NCBI GenBank assembly: GCA_964017145.1
Contig: OZ024849.1
Location: forward strand, 3,348,001-3,412,000
Origin: Agrocybe praecox
Taxonomy: Eukaryota > Basidiomycota > Agaricomycetes > Agaricales > Agrocybaceae
DNA length: 64,000 nucleotides
Direction: 5' to 3'
Below the pieces are notes generated by a model. It was given only the letters and a program-made list of their open reading frames with translations, was not told the DNA's origin and made no database searches. Of this stretch, positions 45,634-58,700 are shown one piece after another. The stretch's first letter is position 1, and each line of letters starts with the position of its first letter. Made by a program: the position numbers and the translations under genes.

Positions 45634-46978
45634 ATATTATCTATGGAGAAAAACAGGATTCCTTCAAAGTACCATGTTCTATGTCTTCGAATGCAATTGC
45701 ATTTTTATTGAGAATCAAGATAAATTGAAACAGTTTTTCTTTTTCTATTGATAGAAATCCTTGTGAATTTATATTTAACTCAGCCATACACTCTAGTATT
45801 ATCTTGTTTGTGGGTGTAATTTTTGGTGGTCAGATAGGTAATTTAGTTAATTTTGGAAGGAGATCTTCAGGTATTTGTCTGGTTACATGACAATCTTCTG
45901 TAAATGTGGTTGATATAGGATGAACTTTTTTATCTACATGTTTATATGCTGTAAATATATTGACAGTATCAAGTCCAGGTACAAATATAAGCTCACCACT
46001 TTCTTCTGCAATGTAGGTCTGTCCATTGTAAGGGAAGATAGTGTCAAGACTTTGTGCAGGGAACATGATAGAGTTCAAGTTTGACACAAACAATACCTAG
46101 TTGTATACATAGGTAGTTATGCTACTCAAATATACAGCTTGACTGAGAATACTAAGTGAAACAAATGTGCAGAGGTAAGTTTTGTTCAAAAAACAAGAGG
46201 AGTAGATACCATTTATATTTGCATCAATTTGCATCACCTCTCCTTCAATTGCCATGGCCAATAATGTTTTATGTGCAGATATGTCATGTGGTTCTAACGT
46301 GCCTATTATTATCTGGGTAGCATAATAATTGCATGCACTGCACCTCAATATATAGGGGGTGTTGGCTAGAAAAAGTGCTCTTTGAGAACAATGATGCAGA
46401 TACTCATCCTGATTTCTATTGCTGTCAAATTCAATTAAAAGGAAGTTATCCATGATTGACAAAGTCTGGTGCAATGGAGAGGTCATAGGAGTATTATAGA
46501 AGTAATTTTTGTCAAAATTCTACTTCATTTTGGGATAAAATGTCTTATAACTCCATTTGAAATATGTTTCTTCCAAATATTTTTGATTTAGTCAATAGAA
46601 TGAATCAAAGGGCAAGTTCTGGCCAAGTTTGAGACTATTTGAGCAGTGTGGAGTAAAGATATGAGTTTCTGAAATTATAAGGGAAGGAGGAGGAGTCCAA
46701 GCAAGGTAGGAAGATTCTAAGATACGGTACTGCCTCACATAACCAGTTATATATGCCTTATCAAAGGATGATAGATATAAATCATATATAGCTATACAAA
46801 AATAGCAGGTATTGTCCAGAATAACTCAATATAGAATGATATCACATGGGTGCACCAGGCATATAGAGTGAAAATACCTTGACTAAAGGAATAGGAATAG
46901 GAAGGGTAGTTGAGTGGATGGAAGGGTATACAAGTAAAATAAAATGAAAAAAAATGGTGGAAGGCTTGTGTAGATATG
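45634..46978 (-). mobile_element. Partial inverted copy of the Gypsy element
   Basis: On the minus strand this matches 56155-57076 and then, directly, 57854-58305 of the large Gypsy element. Shared text includes TYIAEE with ELIFVPGLDTVN, DKKVHP, EDCHVTRQIPED and LEPHD with SAH. The 777-base segment between those points in the full element is replaced by only 15 bases here. One TAG interrupts the join (46097-46099), otherwise the frame is the same on both sides. Nucleotide divergence is clearly higher than between the F-box copies. Confidence 0.88.
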
Positions 46979-48507
46979 ATGGAAAATCCTATAGCTCATA
47001 TTAATATGATATAATCTCTTAAAATATATTTGTTCAAACAGAATTTCAGGCCCAACTCCTTGTCCTCACACCCATGGCCAATGCCAGAAAGAGTGGGAGT
47101 TAGTGTCTGCTCCCCATCATTGTTGACCAGTCCCTCTTAGTCTGAGTACCTGTGCTGCACTGTGTCAAATTTCCAAAAACAATTTCTTTAACATCTCTGC
47201 CTACAAAGCGCACATGTAGGCCTATTGCACTCAAAAGCATGTGGATGCTATATCAGCAAGACTTCTTTGTGAGCATAAAAAAGCAGGTGCCAGGCATTGT
47301 GGATATGCTAGGGAGTTCACTTTCTGGAGGCGCTCCTGGACCAGCTGATGATGATGCTGAGGAGCCCTCTCTCTTGCCTCTTGCCAACACAATTCTAATC
47401 CCAATTACTCCTTCAAGCCTAATTGCTTCTGACAAGACCGTTTCACAAGATAAGGGAAAGGAATAAGCAGTCGAGGATGAAGATGAGGATAAGGAGATGG
47501 ATCACAAACATGAGAATGCTGAGGGTGTTGGAGATGGGAGGCAAGATAATGACGAGGCTTATGTTAGAAAGTCTCATTGTGGTAGAAGGCAATTAGCACT
47601 GAAGAAAGTTGCAATGGAAATTGGGCTAGAGACAGAGGCCAAGGTTTCTGCATTAGCAAAGAAGTTCAATATATCCTTCATGGTTGTTAACCAACTTGCC
47701 AAGTTGGACTACAAGCCCCACAGGGATTCAAATTGCTTCAATGACTTCACCCTAGTGTATGCCAATGTGAAGCCTATATTGAAAGGCAAGAATGGTATAT
47801 CTTTTCCTTTTTGATTTTTCTATATTATATAGCTTATTCGTCTTGGGTACCTAGCAAAGGATTATAATGCCCAGATTCAGGAGGCATACCTTGATGAAAC
47901 CAGGAATATAACACAGTCCCAGTTCAAGGACTTCAAAGTGTGCAAAAGATTGGAAGTAGCACAGATGTTCAAAGATTCATCGAGGTTGAAGCTGGCTGTC
48001 ACATGTAAGTTGCATGTGGAAAATGTTATGATGAAAACTGTATGTCTTTCTTTTTTATTATTTGTTTATTTTCAATCTTACAATAGTTGCTGATGGTTCA
48101 CATATTGAAAGTAAGCTCAGTATGTGTAAATGGACTGTATATTTTGTAGTGGTAAATACCTATTGAAAGTAAGCTACAAATATATGTAAGTAATGTTTTT
48201 ATAGTAAGGTAAATATTGTTGCTCACCTCAGTACGTGTAAACGGACTGAGAGGAGCATTCTATCAAGTATGAAATTATATATAAGAATGGTTCAGAATTG
48301 CCAAGAAAATATAAACAAATTAAAACATATGTGAAACATACTGAAAACATAAGTCCGGGCTTGAAGCAACCATAGCTGCCGTAATGTATACAGACGGTTT
48401 ATTATTCCAACATCACATATGTTGCAGCAATCCTGCATCAGGAAAAAGCACATGTGATTTATATTGTCCTATATATCTTTAGATCAACCTATATATCATT
48501 AAGAGGT
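46979..48507. other. Transposon-derived sequence of unknown type
   Basis: The plus-strand frame 47497-47814 reads an acidic start, then RQLALKKVAMEIGLETEAKV and FNISFMVVNQLAKLDYKPHR. A possible continuation after a short intron-like gap is at 47850-48005 (LGYLAKDYNAQIQEAYLDET). It looks like part of a transposon-associated protein but no family is recognised. Two 22-base diverged copies of CTCAGTATGTGTAAATGGAC lie near 48117 and 48227. Confidence 0.35.
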
Positions 48508-48820
48508 GTTGGGATCAAAAATGATGTAACGCTAGTCATTTCTCCCAGGTATCATTGGGAGAAAGGTGTCCTGTAGACCAATGAGTTAACGCGCGTTAGC
48601 TTGCATTAAATTCAGCTAATTCAAACTAATTCTGGCAAATTTCTATCAAATACATGTATAATTCTGGTAATCTCGTCAGCATAGTTTCATATTCTTTCGT
48701 AATTCTCATATAATTCTAGCAAAATATTTTTCAATTCTAGAGGGACACTCTCAAAAATGCATAAAAACCAATTTATTCATATCTAAAATAATACATGTAT
48801 TTTATATACTTATTAAAGCT

Positions 48821-49073
48821 AAGTAAGGGGCATAGGAGGGTGTAGAGAGAAAGTGTAAGAGAAGAAAAGAGGGGAAAGAGGGAAGGAGCAGAAAAGAGGG
48901 AAGGGACAAAAGGAGGAAAGGTGGAGGAAGAAGAGAGACAGGGCAGACAGAGTAAGGAGGCAGTTGGAAGGGAATATAGAAAGGGGAGGACAGATGGAAG
49001 AGGAGATGTGAGGGGATAGGGCAGAGAAGTGGGTAGGGAGGAAGAAGAGGATAGGTGAAGAGGGACAGAGGGG
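48821..49073. repeat. Polypurine/polypyrimidine tract of about 250 bp
   Basis: On the plus strand almost only A and G occur for about 250 bases, mainly GAGGAA, GGAAGG and AGAGAGG words, with isolated T or C interruptions. Such tracts can form triplex (H-DNA). It lies inside the proposed 5' LTR. Confidence 0.85.
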
Positions 49074-49546
49074 CCCAGCCTGTGGACAGCGGCAATGAGC
49101 GGGAAAACAGAGTGGACAGGGTACTTACCTTGTTGTCGCCCTAAATGTCCCACCTCTCACATTGCCACATCACGCTGTCAGACATGCTTTTTGTTTGATA
49201 TAAAACCAGTATGTTTAAAGCAAGAACATATACATGTATAACACAGAAATTATATTTTATCATGAAACACTATCTTTCTTTGTTGTTATAGTAATAGTTG
49301 TCTTGACGCGTTGGCATAGTGCTATTCCTGCCCTTGCATAGTGATACACTGTTTCAACAAGTTATGCACAGCTTTAGCACTCTTTGTAACCATACACACA
49401 GCCCTGTGTAACCTTGTGAACCATCACACCATCGTTATAGTAGCGCATAGCAGTTCTGTATGCTAATTACTTAAAAAGAGTATATAGTTCCCACATTCTA
49501 CTTGTTTCAAAGTCATAGAAACAATTGGGGCTGTGCTCAAGAAAAG

Positions 49547-49553
49547 TATAAAA
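49547..49553 (+). promoter_or_regulatory. TATA box of the probable LTR promoter
   Basis: TATAAAAGGG is a consensus TATA box about 600 bases before the gag start. Transcription would be expected to begin near 49580, leaving a long R-U5 leader. Confidence 0.55.
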
Positions 49554-50145
49554 GGGCACCAAAATTTGGAACAAAGAGAAGAGACATCTTATTTTTTCCT
49601 TCTGATTTTATTACCAACTTAAACACTAGACTCTGTGTCTGTGTACCTCTGCTTATATCTTCAAGTTGTATAGAATACAAGCTTGGAATATACACTATCT
49701 ACTACCTGAAATACTGCTGTCCATTTGTTATTACTTAAGCAAGAAGTCTGTCTTCTCAATCCAAGTATGTAACCTTTAGTCTCAATTAAAGCTAACAAGA
49801 TTCCACCTCACAGAAATTCAACATTCTGTCACAACTTTGCACATAACACTGTTCAATCTCGAATTGTGTTACCACTTCAATTACGTTACCAAATCCATCG
49901 TCACATAGTCAGAGTCGTTAATATTACTATCTACGTTAACTTGTACTTTCCCCTCAACTCAGAACAGTTGTCATATACCTCTTTTTTTTGGGATTATAGA
50001 GTGTAGTTAGGACTTCCCGAGCTAACTGGAATATCCCAAAGAACATCTCTTTTGGTAAACCCAGGTGAATAACTTTTTCATGTTGACATAATTGGAGCCC
50101 ACCACGAGGGAGGTTTCTTTTATAACTACACATATCCTACATTTT

Positions 50146-53100
50146 ATGAACGTATCTGATAACCACAAATACCAAGATAACAATCCTCATTATAACCTTT
50201 CTGACGACGAAGGTATAACATCACATACACCACAAACAGAGCCTAGCCTATTCAGAAATCATACACCCAGCTCGTCTGAGCACACTATATCCACCCCTAC
50301 AACATTGAATTCAACAACAACAACATCTAGCCTTTCCGCAACTCCTTTTGTCCAATCTACAAATATAACTTCAGCTACAACAGCTTCAAGCTCTACCGAT
50401 CCTGTCATACAACCTATATCAAACATTACTCAACGTACAACAACATCTCCAAACACTATATCACAGGCAACAATTGCCTTAACAGGGTTAGCTAATATGC
50501 CTGTACGAGGGTCACGTTCAGCACCAAGAACTTTCAAAGGCAAATATACTCAAGTTGAACAATTTCTTAGTCACTATAATCATCTTCTTACACGCTACAA
50601 TATTACTAATGAAGGCGAGAAATGTAAAGCACTTCTGGAGTATTGTTCTGAACATGTCATTGACTTCATCAAAACCTTGGAACATTATATAACACCCAAT
50701 TGGACTTCCCTCGAGCTGCAAATTAAGCTTTATTATGATGCAGATTGTAAATTAACACGCTACCGACCAATGCATCTCATTCATTTTCTTAAAAGGCACC
50801 AGAAAGGATCATGTGAAACATTGTCACAATGGAAGCGATACTTCCGAAAATATGCAACTATTGCTGGATTCTTATTGGCCAAGAGTCACCTTTCTCAAAG
50901 AGACTATAATGAATATTTTTGGTTTGGAATACCAAAAGATCTATGAGATGATCTTGAAGCAAAACTTCTCATCCAACAACCAAATCATAACATATCTGAT
51001 CCTTGGACGGTTGCTCAAATTAGTGCTGTTGCGGAACAGTATTTCAAACGAGACAAATTCTCCAACATGTTACTTCATGCAGAGCTAGTCAAACTCGAAG
51101 ATTCTGATTTCACAGACTCAGATACAAATTCTGATTCTGACAGTGACACAGACAACGAAAGTGAAGACGACTCAAGACACAATAGGCGTAAACACAAACA
51201 TTATAAGAAGGACAAATACAAACTTCGTGTTAGTAAGCTCGAAAAAGGAGAAAACAAAATACCTTCACCAGCAGAATTGGAACGCACGCACAAATATCAA
51301 GGAACATCAGGCGAGATTAAAAGTATGATTCAGCAGCTTAATACTATGTCTCTAGACGATCCCAAATATGGACATCTTTATTATAAAGTCTTATCTATGG
51401 ACACGACCAGAATAGCTGCTAAGTGTATATACCGTGAACCACAGCAAGTTTTGCAAACTCATAATTTCTTATCAAACCGACCACAGTATAACCCAAGTCT
51501 TAGACAAATACCTCCACACATGCCTCAATCAACTCCACTTACTTATCCAAACAACATACCTATATATGGAACACGAATGCCACCAAGAGATAGACTCGGA
51601 GATGCACATGTGGCAAATATTGAACGTCCACCGTTTAACACCCAGAATAACAGATGTTATGGATGCTTCGACTCAGGACACATGTTGAATGAGTGTCCAA
51701 AAATAGCTGAGCTTGTACAAAATGGCTTGGTTGTTCAAAATCCAATGACACGCAAGTTTACTATGGCAAACGGTCAATCTATTTACTGTAGACAGGGTGA
51801 AAGTATTGTTGATGTGGTTCAACAGGAATTAGCTTCCGTACCTCAGACACATCTGATGACTGTTGGTGAAGAAGTTGATACTTTCTATAGCCAAGAAGAT
51901 TACGATTCAGATACAGAGGAATCAGACATGGACTCCCATGATGACGGCCCATATTGGAAATATGCGCATCATGCACAAAGACAACTTTATAACCCTCAGA
52001 GTGCTGATGAACAAGTCAATAATACCACCACATATAACACATTTCCAGTTACCTGATCTGAGAAACAAACTACAGAAGCTCGCAAAGATGCTACTCATAC
52101 AACAAGAAAGGTTTTAGATGGAGTATTTCCACCAGCTCAGAAGAACTGTCTCAATAATGTAGATCAAGGAGTTCCTAATAAGGCAAGAGGCGGACTGCCC
52201 GGAATACGATTTCCAACAGTGAAAGAAAATCTACCTCCCGTATTCCAAGAAGTAAGACCTATTGATGTAAGAGAAGTACGATTTCCGGAAGATAAAGACG
52301 TTGAAATGGGAGGACCTGAGAAATTGAAAACTCATAAAACAAGAACTACTGGAGAAGCAAGGCAAAAAGTACAGGGAAGCCAACCAAATTCTTCAAACAA
52401 TAAGGAAAGTCTAGATAAGACTAAAGTATTCCGAAGATCTGAAATCTCCAATCAAGTTGATGCTCAATCCGTAGTACAGGAAATATTGGATACAGAAATT
52501 GCCTTACCATTACACAAGATATTAGGAACCTCAAAAGAGTTGTCAAGCACCCTCCAAGAAGTTATACAACTCAAGAATAACAAGCCAACTACGGTGCAGT
52601 ATCCAATAGCAGCAGCTGCAAATGTTCAAGAGTATCAAGGATCAAACCATTATGATGTTTTGATTAAGCTCAACATGACTTACCGAGGACAACCAATACA
52701 AGCCATAATTGATACAGGATCTCAGATAAATGTGATATGGGACGACATTGCTGTTAAATATCTACAACTTCCAATTGATGTAAGCCGAAAGCTTCAAATG
52801 AAAGATGCTAATGGAGGCTACAGAATACTCGATGGGCTTGCAGCAGATGTTCCACTTAACTGTGGAAATATCCTTACTCAAGCTGATCTCTACATTGGAA
52901 GTAAGGTACCGTTTGAATTATTACTTGGACAACCATGGCAGCGAGGCAATTATGTTTCAATTGATGAACGTACAGATGGAACCTATTTAATCTTCAAAGA
53001 TGCAACATCACATAAGCCAAAGTACGAGATATTTGTCACACCTGATCAAATGACATCCAAACAAACTGGACCAGATACCAATCTAGCAAAATATTCCTTT

Positions 53101-55713
53101 AGTTTGCAAGCTAATGATTATCCAGATCCATCAAAAGCTGGTAAATCACATTCAATACATCGAAGCATTCCAAATTTACATCCAGAAAGTCTAGATGAAG
53201 CCCAGAACATTCCAGGAAGCCTAGATCATACACCTTTATATGTAGAACAATGCAAAACCAAAAACAATGAAGAAGACCTGCAAAATAATGATTCCCATTG
53301 CACTATGACAACTGATCTACATGAAACAAATTCTCTACAGGAATTACTAAGGCAAAAGTCTTCTCCATTGTTCTCCAAATGTAGAGAACAATGCAAAGTG
53401 CATTTAAGCGCCCAAAGAAAGCTTAAATATCACAAGGTTACAAAGCTATTCATAGCTAAAATAGAAGATAACCATGAGAACATAAATCAATCAACAACCA
53501 GAGTGATTGATGGCAACCTCTATACGCTACCATCTACAGGAGCACATGTTTTACAAGAAATAACAACCAGAAATGCGAATATTATTAGTTTGGACTTAGA
53601 AAAAGGAGAGTATAAAAGCAGAGTTTTGAAAAGACAGAAATCTCATTTAAGTCTTCACTCACAATTTATCCAATCTTCTAACATGGATTCTGAACAAGCT
53701 ATGGCACCAGGAAACACATCTACAGTTCCATTCTACTCTGTTTATCATCCTATCACAAAGCAACCTCTTCACACTGCTTCTTGCACCCTTACCAGTCCAA
53801 ATGGAATCATAACCGACATCTGTAAAGACCCAGACACTCTCACACAGCTTTTTGCTCGGGTCCTATTCCCTAAATCAATTCTAACTGCTTTTAACAACGG
53901 CATCCTTTGCTCTGTTCAAGGCTGAAGCTTTACATGCTTCCATTTCGACTTGAATGATCCTCGCATGCGAGAGATGGTTGAATGGCTCATGCCTGGAATT
54001 GACTACGAAACAACTCTTCAGCACATATGTATTAATGGCCACATGCCTGGTACTTTCCAGCAACAGTTCCCTCGTGTACCAGACGATCCCAGGACATCCC
54101 AATCAAACACTGTCGATCATAATCAACCCAGGAGCCTGCCGCAACAACCAGGAACACCATTTCCATGACTCAATACAGCAAACAATTCACCAATCCCTTC
54201 ACAACGACGTACTCCATCCAATCAAACTATCACTTCACTTAGTCCAATTTTAAACAAATTATCTTTACCTCCTTCATTCCAACAAGAAGTTCATACAGTC
54301 TCCAATAATTATCCTTCGCTTTTTTATATGACTGCAAATGATACTGATAGCTCTTCAGATCAGGACAATGGTTCCCCTTCCAAGCTGTGCACTTTTTTGT
54401 ATCCCCCAGAAACTAAACTTCCACCTGGAGTTAAGCAATCTACTGTTCTGGTCCGATTCCCTGCCTTAACATTCGAAGAATTCACTACACCTCTTACCAA
54501 AGATGAGGAGTTATTCTGCACCAAGCTGGAAGGACTTACTGGGACTCATTCCTACTTGGATGGAGTCATTGTTCCTGATTATCTTTCCAAAGGGCAGTAC
54601 ACCAAAATTTCTCCAGAAGGAAAGGTCATGATTCGCTTACCTGAGGCAGAAAAGCTTCTCACTCGATACTGGGCTTCAGCGAGAACAAAACTGAGGACAC
54701 CAGAGTCACTTCCAGACCTTGTACCATCCAGCTGCACACCCTCATTGAGTTCTACCGATTTAAATGACTTGGAACTCTTATATCCTCCTTCTCCTACCCC
54801 ATTCCCAAACATTGAATTGCCACCAATCCATAAAGCCCCAGAACAAGCGGACAGATCTACAGAAAGCGTCAAGCCAGAGCTTCATAACGATGTCAACGAT
54901 GCGGCCGACAATGCTCCGATGCAGGACATAACAGCTCAGTTCTATGAGAAGTCCAAAATCTCCGAACCCTCTGATGCTCCGGATATTCACAAGGCCATGG
55001 ACACCGAACCCAGTGCAGATGAAGATAGGCCAATCAATGGAGACAAGATCTTTTACAATGTGATGCAGAGATGGTACCCTGTTCTATTTAAAGCCAGCCA
55101 CAAAGTTCTAACAGCCATGGAGAAATTAGCTGCTATTCAGTTTGGATATTGTTACTCGAACCTCAAGGCTGTCCAATGGAAGCATATTCTCCCAGGACAA
55201 ACCTTCAACAAGCTTTTCCCAGAGTATATGAATTTAAAGGCCCTGGAACAACATTTAGGCGCACAAACTCGAAGCAGGAGTGCACATAACAATAGATGGC
55301 TTCCATACATTCAAAAGCTTCTCAACTGTCGAAAGGAGATCACCCTACTTATCAACACATTCCAGAAATTCTTTATTGCAGCTGGCTTTCCCCATGGACT
55401 CAAACAGTATATCAACACCCATTACATCAACCCAACCATTGGATATGACTACAGTCCAGTCCTCCATCATTTTGAAGCTGAATACTTTCAAGTTCTACAA
55501 GAGATACTCTGGGCTGAGCGCTATATGGAACTGGCTGCACCTGTTACACGAATCCTTCACTTGTTATTTCCTGAAGGAGAGGACCTTAACAGAGTCCTTT
55601 ATCTGGTATTGGATAGGCTTCAGCAACCAGCAGTTCAAAATCGACTCTATGATCAGGAAGCTGCCATTGAGGTTGATGAAGGATATCAATCTGATGCCTC
55701 AATCGAAATATAG
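50146..55713 (+). pseudogene. Gypsy ORF1: gag-protease polyprotein, interrupted by four TGA codons
   Basis: One frame of about 1855 codons runs from ATG 50146 to TAG 55711-55713. The retrotransposon gag block is KGKYTQVEQFLSHYNHLLTR (50538) through ETLSQWKRYFRKYATIAG. The CCHC zinc knuckle CYGCFDSGHMLNEC is at 51656-51697. The retropepsin-type protease with IIDTGSQINVIW is at about 52700-52745, followed by LLLGQPWQRGNYV. After that comes a region of about 900 residues of unknown role (AGFPHGLKQYINTHYINPTI at about 55380-55440). In-frame stops are TGA at 50944, 52054, 53923 and 54166, with coding-like text continuing unchanged across each. There is no TAA or TAG before the end. It cannot be translated fully unless TGA is read through. 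Confidence 0.88.
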
Positions 55714-58700
55714 GTATTCAGGTGAATTATGTTCGCTTTACATCCATTCTAAATGCTTACAAAAGATCCCCAAGCTCAACGAACTCGATATTCCGTCTTC
55801 TACCAACCTATACCAATTTTCGATCATTTTATGCTATTTTTCTTCAACATGGAAACCTATCTATTCACCCTGTTACATCTCCGACCCTCTTATCTTCACC
55901 TGGAACTCAATGGTTGATCCATTTCTCCCATGCTTCTATTTATTCCAGATGCCACCCGAACTCGATCTACAGTATGTTACCTCAGTCTACATTCACTCTA
56001 CTGATCCGCTCTATTTTTATTTGATCCATACACATCTCTGTTACTCTCAAGGATTTGTCTTCCACTCATTATTCATCCAGGACTCGATGGATTATTCCCC
56101 TTTTGTATTTTTTCATTCACTACTCACGGCGCACGGATCCGATCTACAGTATATCACCTATCTACACACGCCTTCCACCATTTTTCTTCATTTTTATTTG
56201 ACCTGTATGCCCTTCCGTGCACTTAACTATCCTTCCTACTCCCATTCTTTCATTCAGAGTGCGATGAAACTCTATCCCATCATTGTTCTGTCAAGATATT
56301 TTTACTCTACATGCCTGGTGCATCCGTGTGATATCATTCTATATTCAGTTACTCCGGACAATACCTGCTATTTTTGTATAGCCACATATGATTTATATTT
56401 ATTATCCTTTGATAGGGCCTACATGACCAGTTATGTGAGGCAGTACCGGATCTTAGAATCCTCCCACCTTCCTTGGACTCTTCCTCCTCCCCACATAACT
56501 TCAGAAACCCATATCTTTACTCCACACCGCTCAAATAGCTTCAAACTTGGCCAGAACTCGCGCTTTGGTTTACTCTATCGACTACACCAAAAATATTTGG
56601 AAGAAACACGTTTCAAACGGAGTTATAAGACATTTTACTTAAAATCAGGTAGAATTTCGACGAAAATTACTTCTATAACACTCATATCACCTCTCCATTG
56701 CACCCAATGTTGTCAATCATGGATAACTTCCTTTTACTTGAATATGACGGCCATAGGAACCATAATGAGCACATGTATCATTGTTCCCAGAGAGCGCTTT
56801 TTCTCAGGAAACACCCCCTATATATCGAGGTGCGGCGCATGCAATTCTTATGCTACCCGTCTAATCACAGACGCGTTAGAACCGCATGATATGTCCGCAC
56901 ATAACGCACCCTTGGCCGTGACAATCTACACAGAAGTGATGGAAAGCGATGGGAATATAAATGGTATCTCCCCCTCCTCCTGTTTTTGGACCAAAACTTA
57001 TCCCTGCACGTTCATTTCGCTTAGTATTCCCAGTCAAGCTGCATATTCGAGTAGCCTTACCATCCATGTATACAACGAGTCATTGTTTGCTAAGAAGAAT
57101 GGCTCAAACGACCGAAAATCGAGTGAAACAGTATGATTTTGCTCCTTTTTGGAAACAATATACTCAAGAATGTGTCATATCTCCACCATATCTTCACCAA
57201 ATTGCGAGATTATTCTTTCTATTTACTGGTATCATTCATCGCCTTTAGAATCAACTCTCGAACAGGGAAGAAACGAGATGGGAAATACAGGAGAAGCGCC
57301 AGGTGTAAGCATATCTCTTCTTGCTTACATATCATATTACACTACTGACAAAACCATTACATCCTTCTACAAACTCATTTATCTTGATAGTCCTAGCCTC
57401 TACTCTCTATTTAAACAGGTCTGGATACCATACCCATTGTCTCCAATTGTCCATAGCATACAAGTTGACTTTCAAGATTGTCATTTTTTACTACACTACA
57501 TACTTCCAACCTTACCAAACATAATTTCATTGGATACTCCTGTATCTACTGAATACATACCAGCAATTAAAAGCGACTCAAAGGCTCCTCAACTTAACAG
57601 ATTATTCAAACCATCCCTCAACATCCTATTAACATACAAAAATCTAATAATAACACAGAACACAGCCACTTCATTAAAAATAGCTCGTCGCCTAATTCAA
57701 TCTTGTACGTCTGTACATACATATCTAGCAGGACTAGAACTGTATTTCAACATATCTAATCTTATTCAAGTTATATTCAATAATATAAACTTGAATACTA
57801 TCATGTTCCCTGCGCCATACAACATGCGCATCACACAAAGCACACATGCACAGTCAAACTTGAACACTATCATGTTCCCTGTGCAAAGTCTTGACACTAT
57901 CTTCCTTTACAATAGACAAACCTACATTGCAGAAGAAGACGATGAACTCATATTTGTACCTGGACTTGATACTGTCAATGTATTTACAGCATATAAACGT
58001 GTAGATAAGAAAGTTCATCCTGTATCAACCACATTTTCAGAAGATTGTCATGTAACCAGACAAATACCTGAAGATCCCCTTCTAACATTACCTAAATTAC
58101 CTATCCGACCACCAGAATTTACACCCACAAACAAGATAACACTAGAGCGCATGGCAGAGTTAAATATAAATTCGCAAGGATTTCTATCAACAGAAGAAGA
58201 AAAACTGTTTCAATTTATCATGATCCTCAATGAAAACGCAATTGCATTCGAAGATGTAGAATGTGGTACTTTGAAGGAATCCTATTTTTCTCCATACATA
58301 ATTCCTACCATTCCGCATTCTCTGTGGGAATACAAAAACATTCCAATACCACCTGGTCTTTTACCTCAAGTCCTTAACGTTCTGAAATTAAAAATGGATG
58401 CAGGAGTATATGAGCAAAGTCAATCATCCTATCGCTCCCGATGGTTTGTAGATCTTAAAAAGAATGGCAAACTAAGGATTGTACATGATCTTCAGCTGCT
58501 AAACAAAATTACGGTCCGAGACGTGGGATTACTACCTATCGTTGATGATTTCGTTGAAGGGTTTGCAGGACATCAATGTTACACTGTGTTTGACTTATTC
58601 TGGGGATTTGATGCACAAAAAATACACCCTAGAAGTTGAGGATTAACAGCTTTTATGACACCATTGGGATTATTACAAATCACGTCATTACCAACAGGAT

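Larger units (their letters stand above)
48508..50088 (+). repeat. Probable 5' LTR and leader of the Gypsy element
   Basis: Proposed limits are TGTTGGGATC at 48508 and TGTTGACA at 50081-50088. After a few bases comes TGGAGCCCACCACGAGGG at 50093, which begins with the TGG expected of a tRNA primer-binding site. The stretch contains a TATA box (49547-49553) and a purine block. No matching 3' LTR was found by eye after 61150, so the left limit is a guess. Confidence 0.4.

Noticed and set aside
48773..49153. Minus-strand frame rich in Ser, Leu and Pro (126 codons)
   Set aside because: It is an artefact of the polypurine tract and has no domain.
55280..55693. Treating the pol-frame opening at 55280 as the ORF2 start
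   Set aside because: This part overlaps the well-formed ORF1 C-terminus, so it is more likely a chance opening. The ATG at 55694 near the ORF1 stop is a better start.
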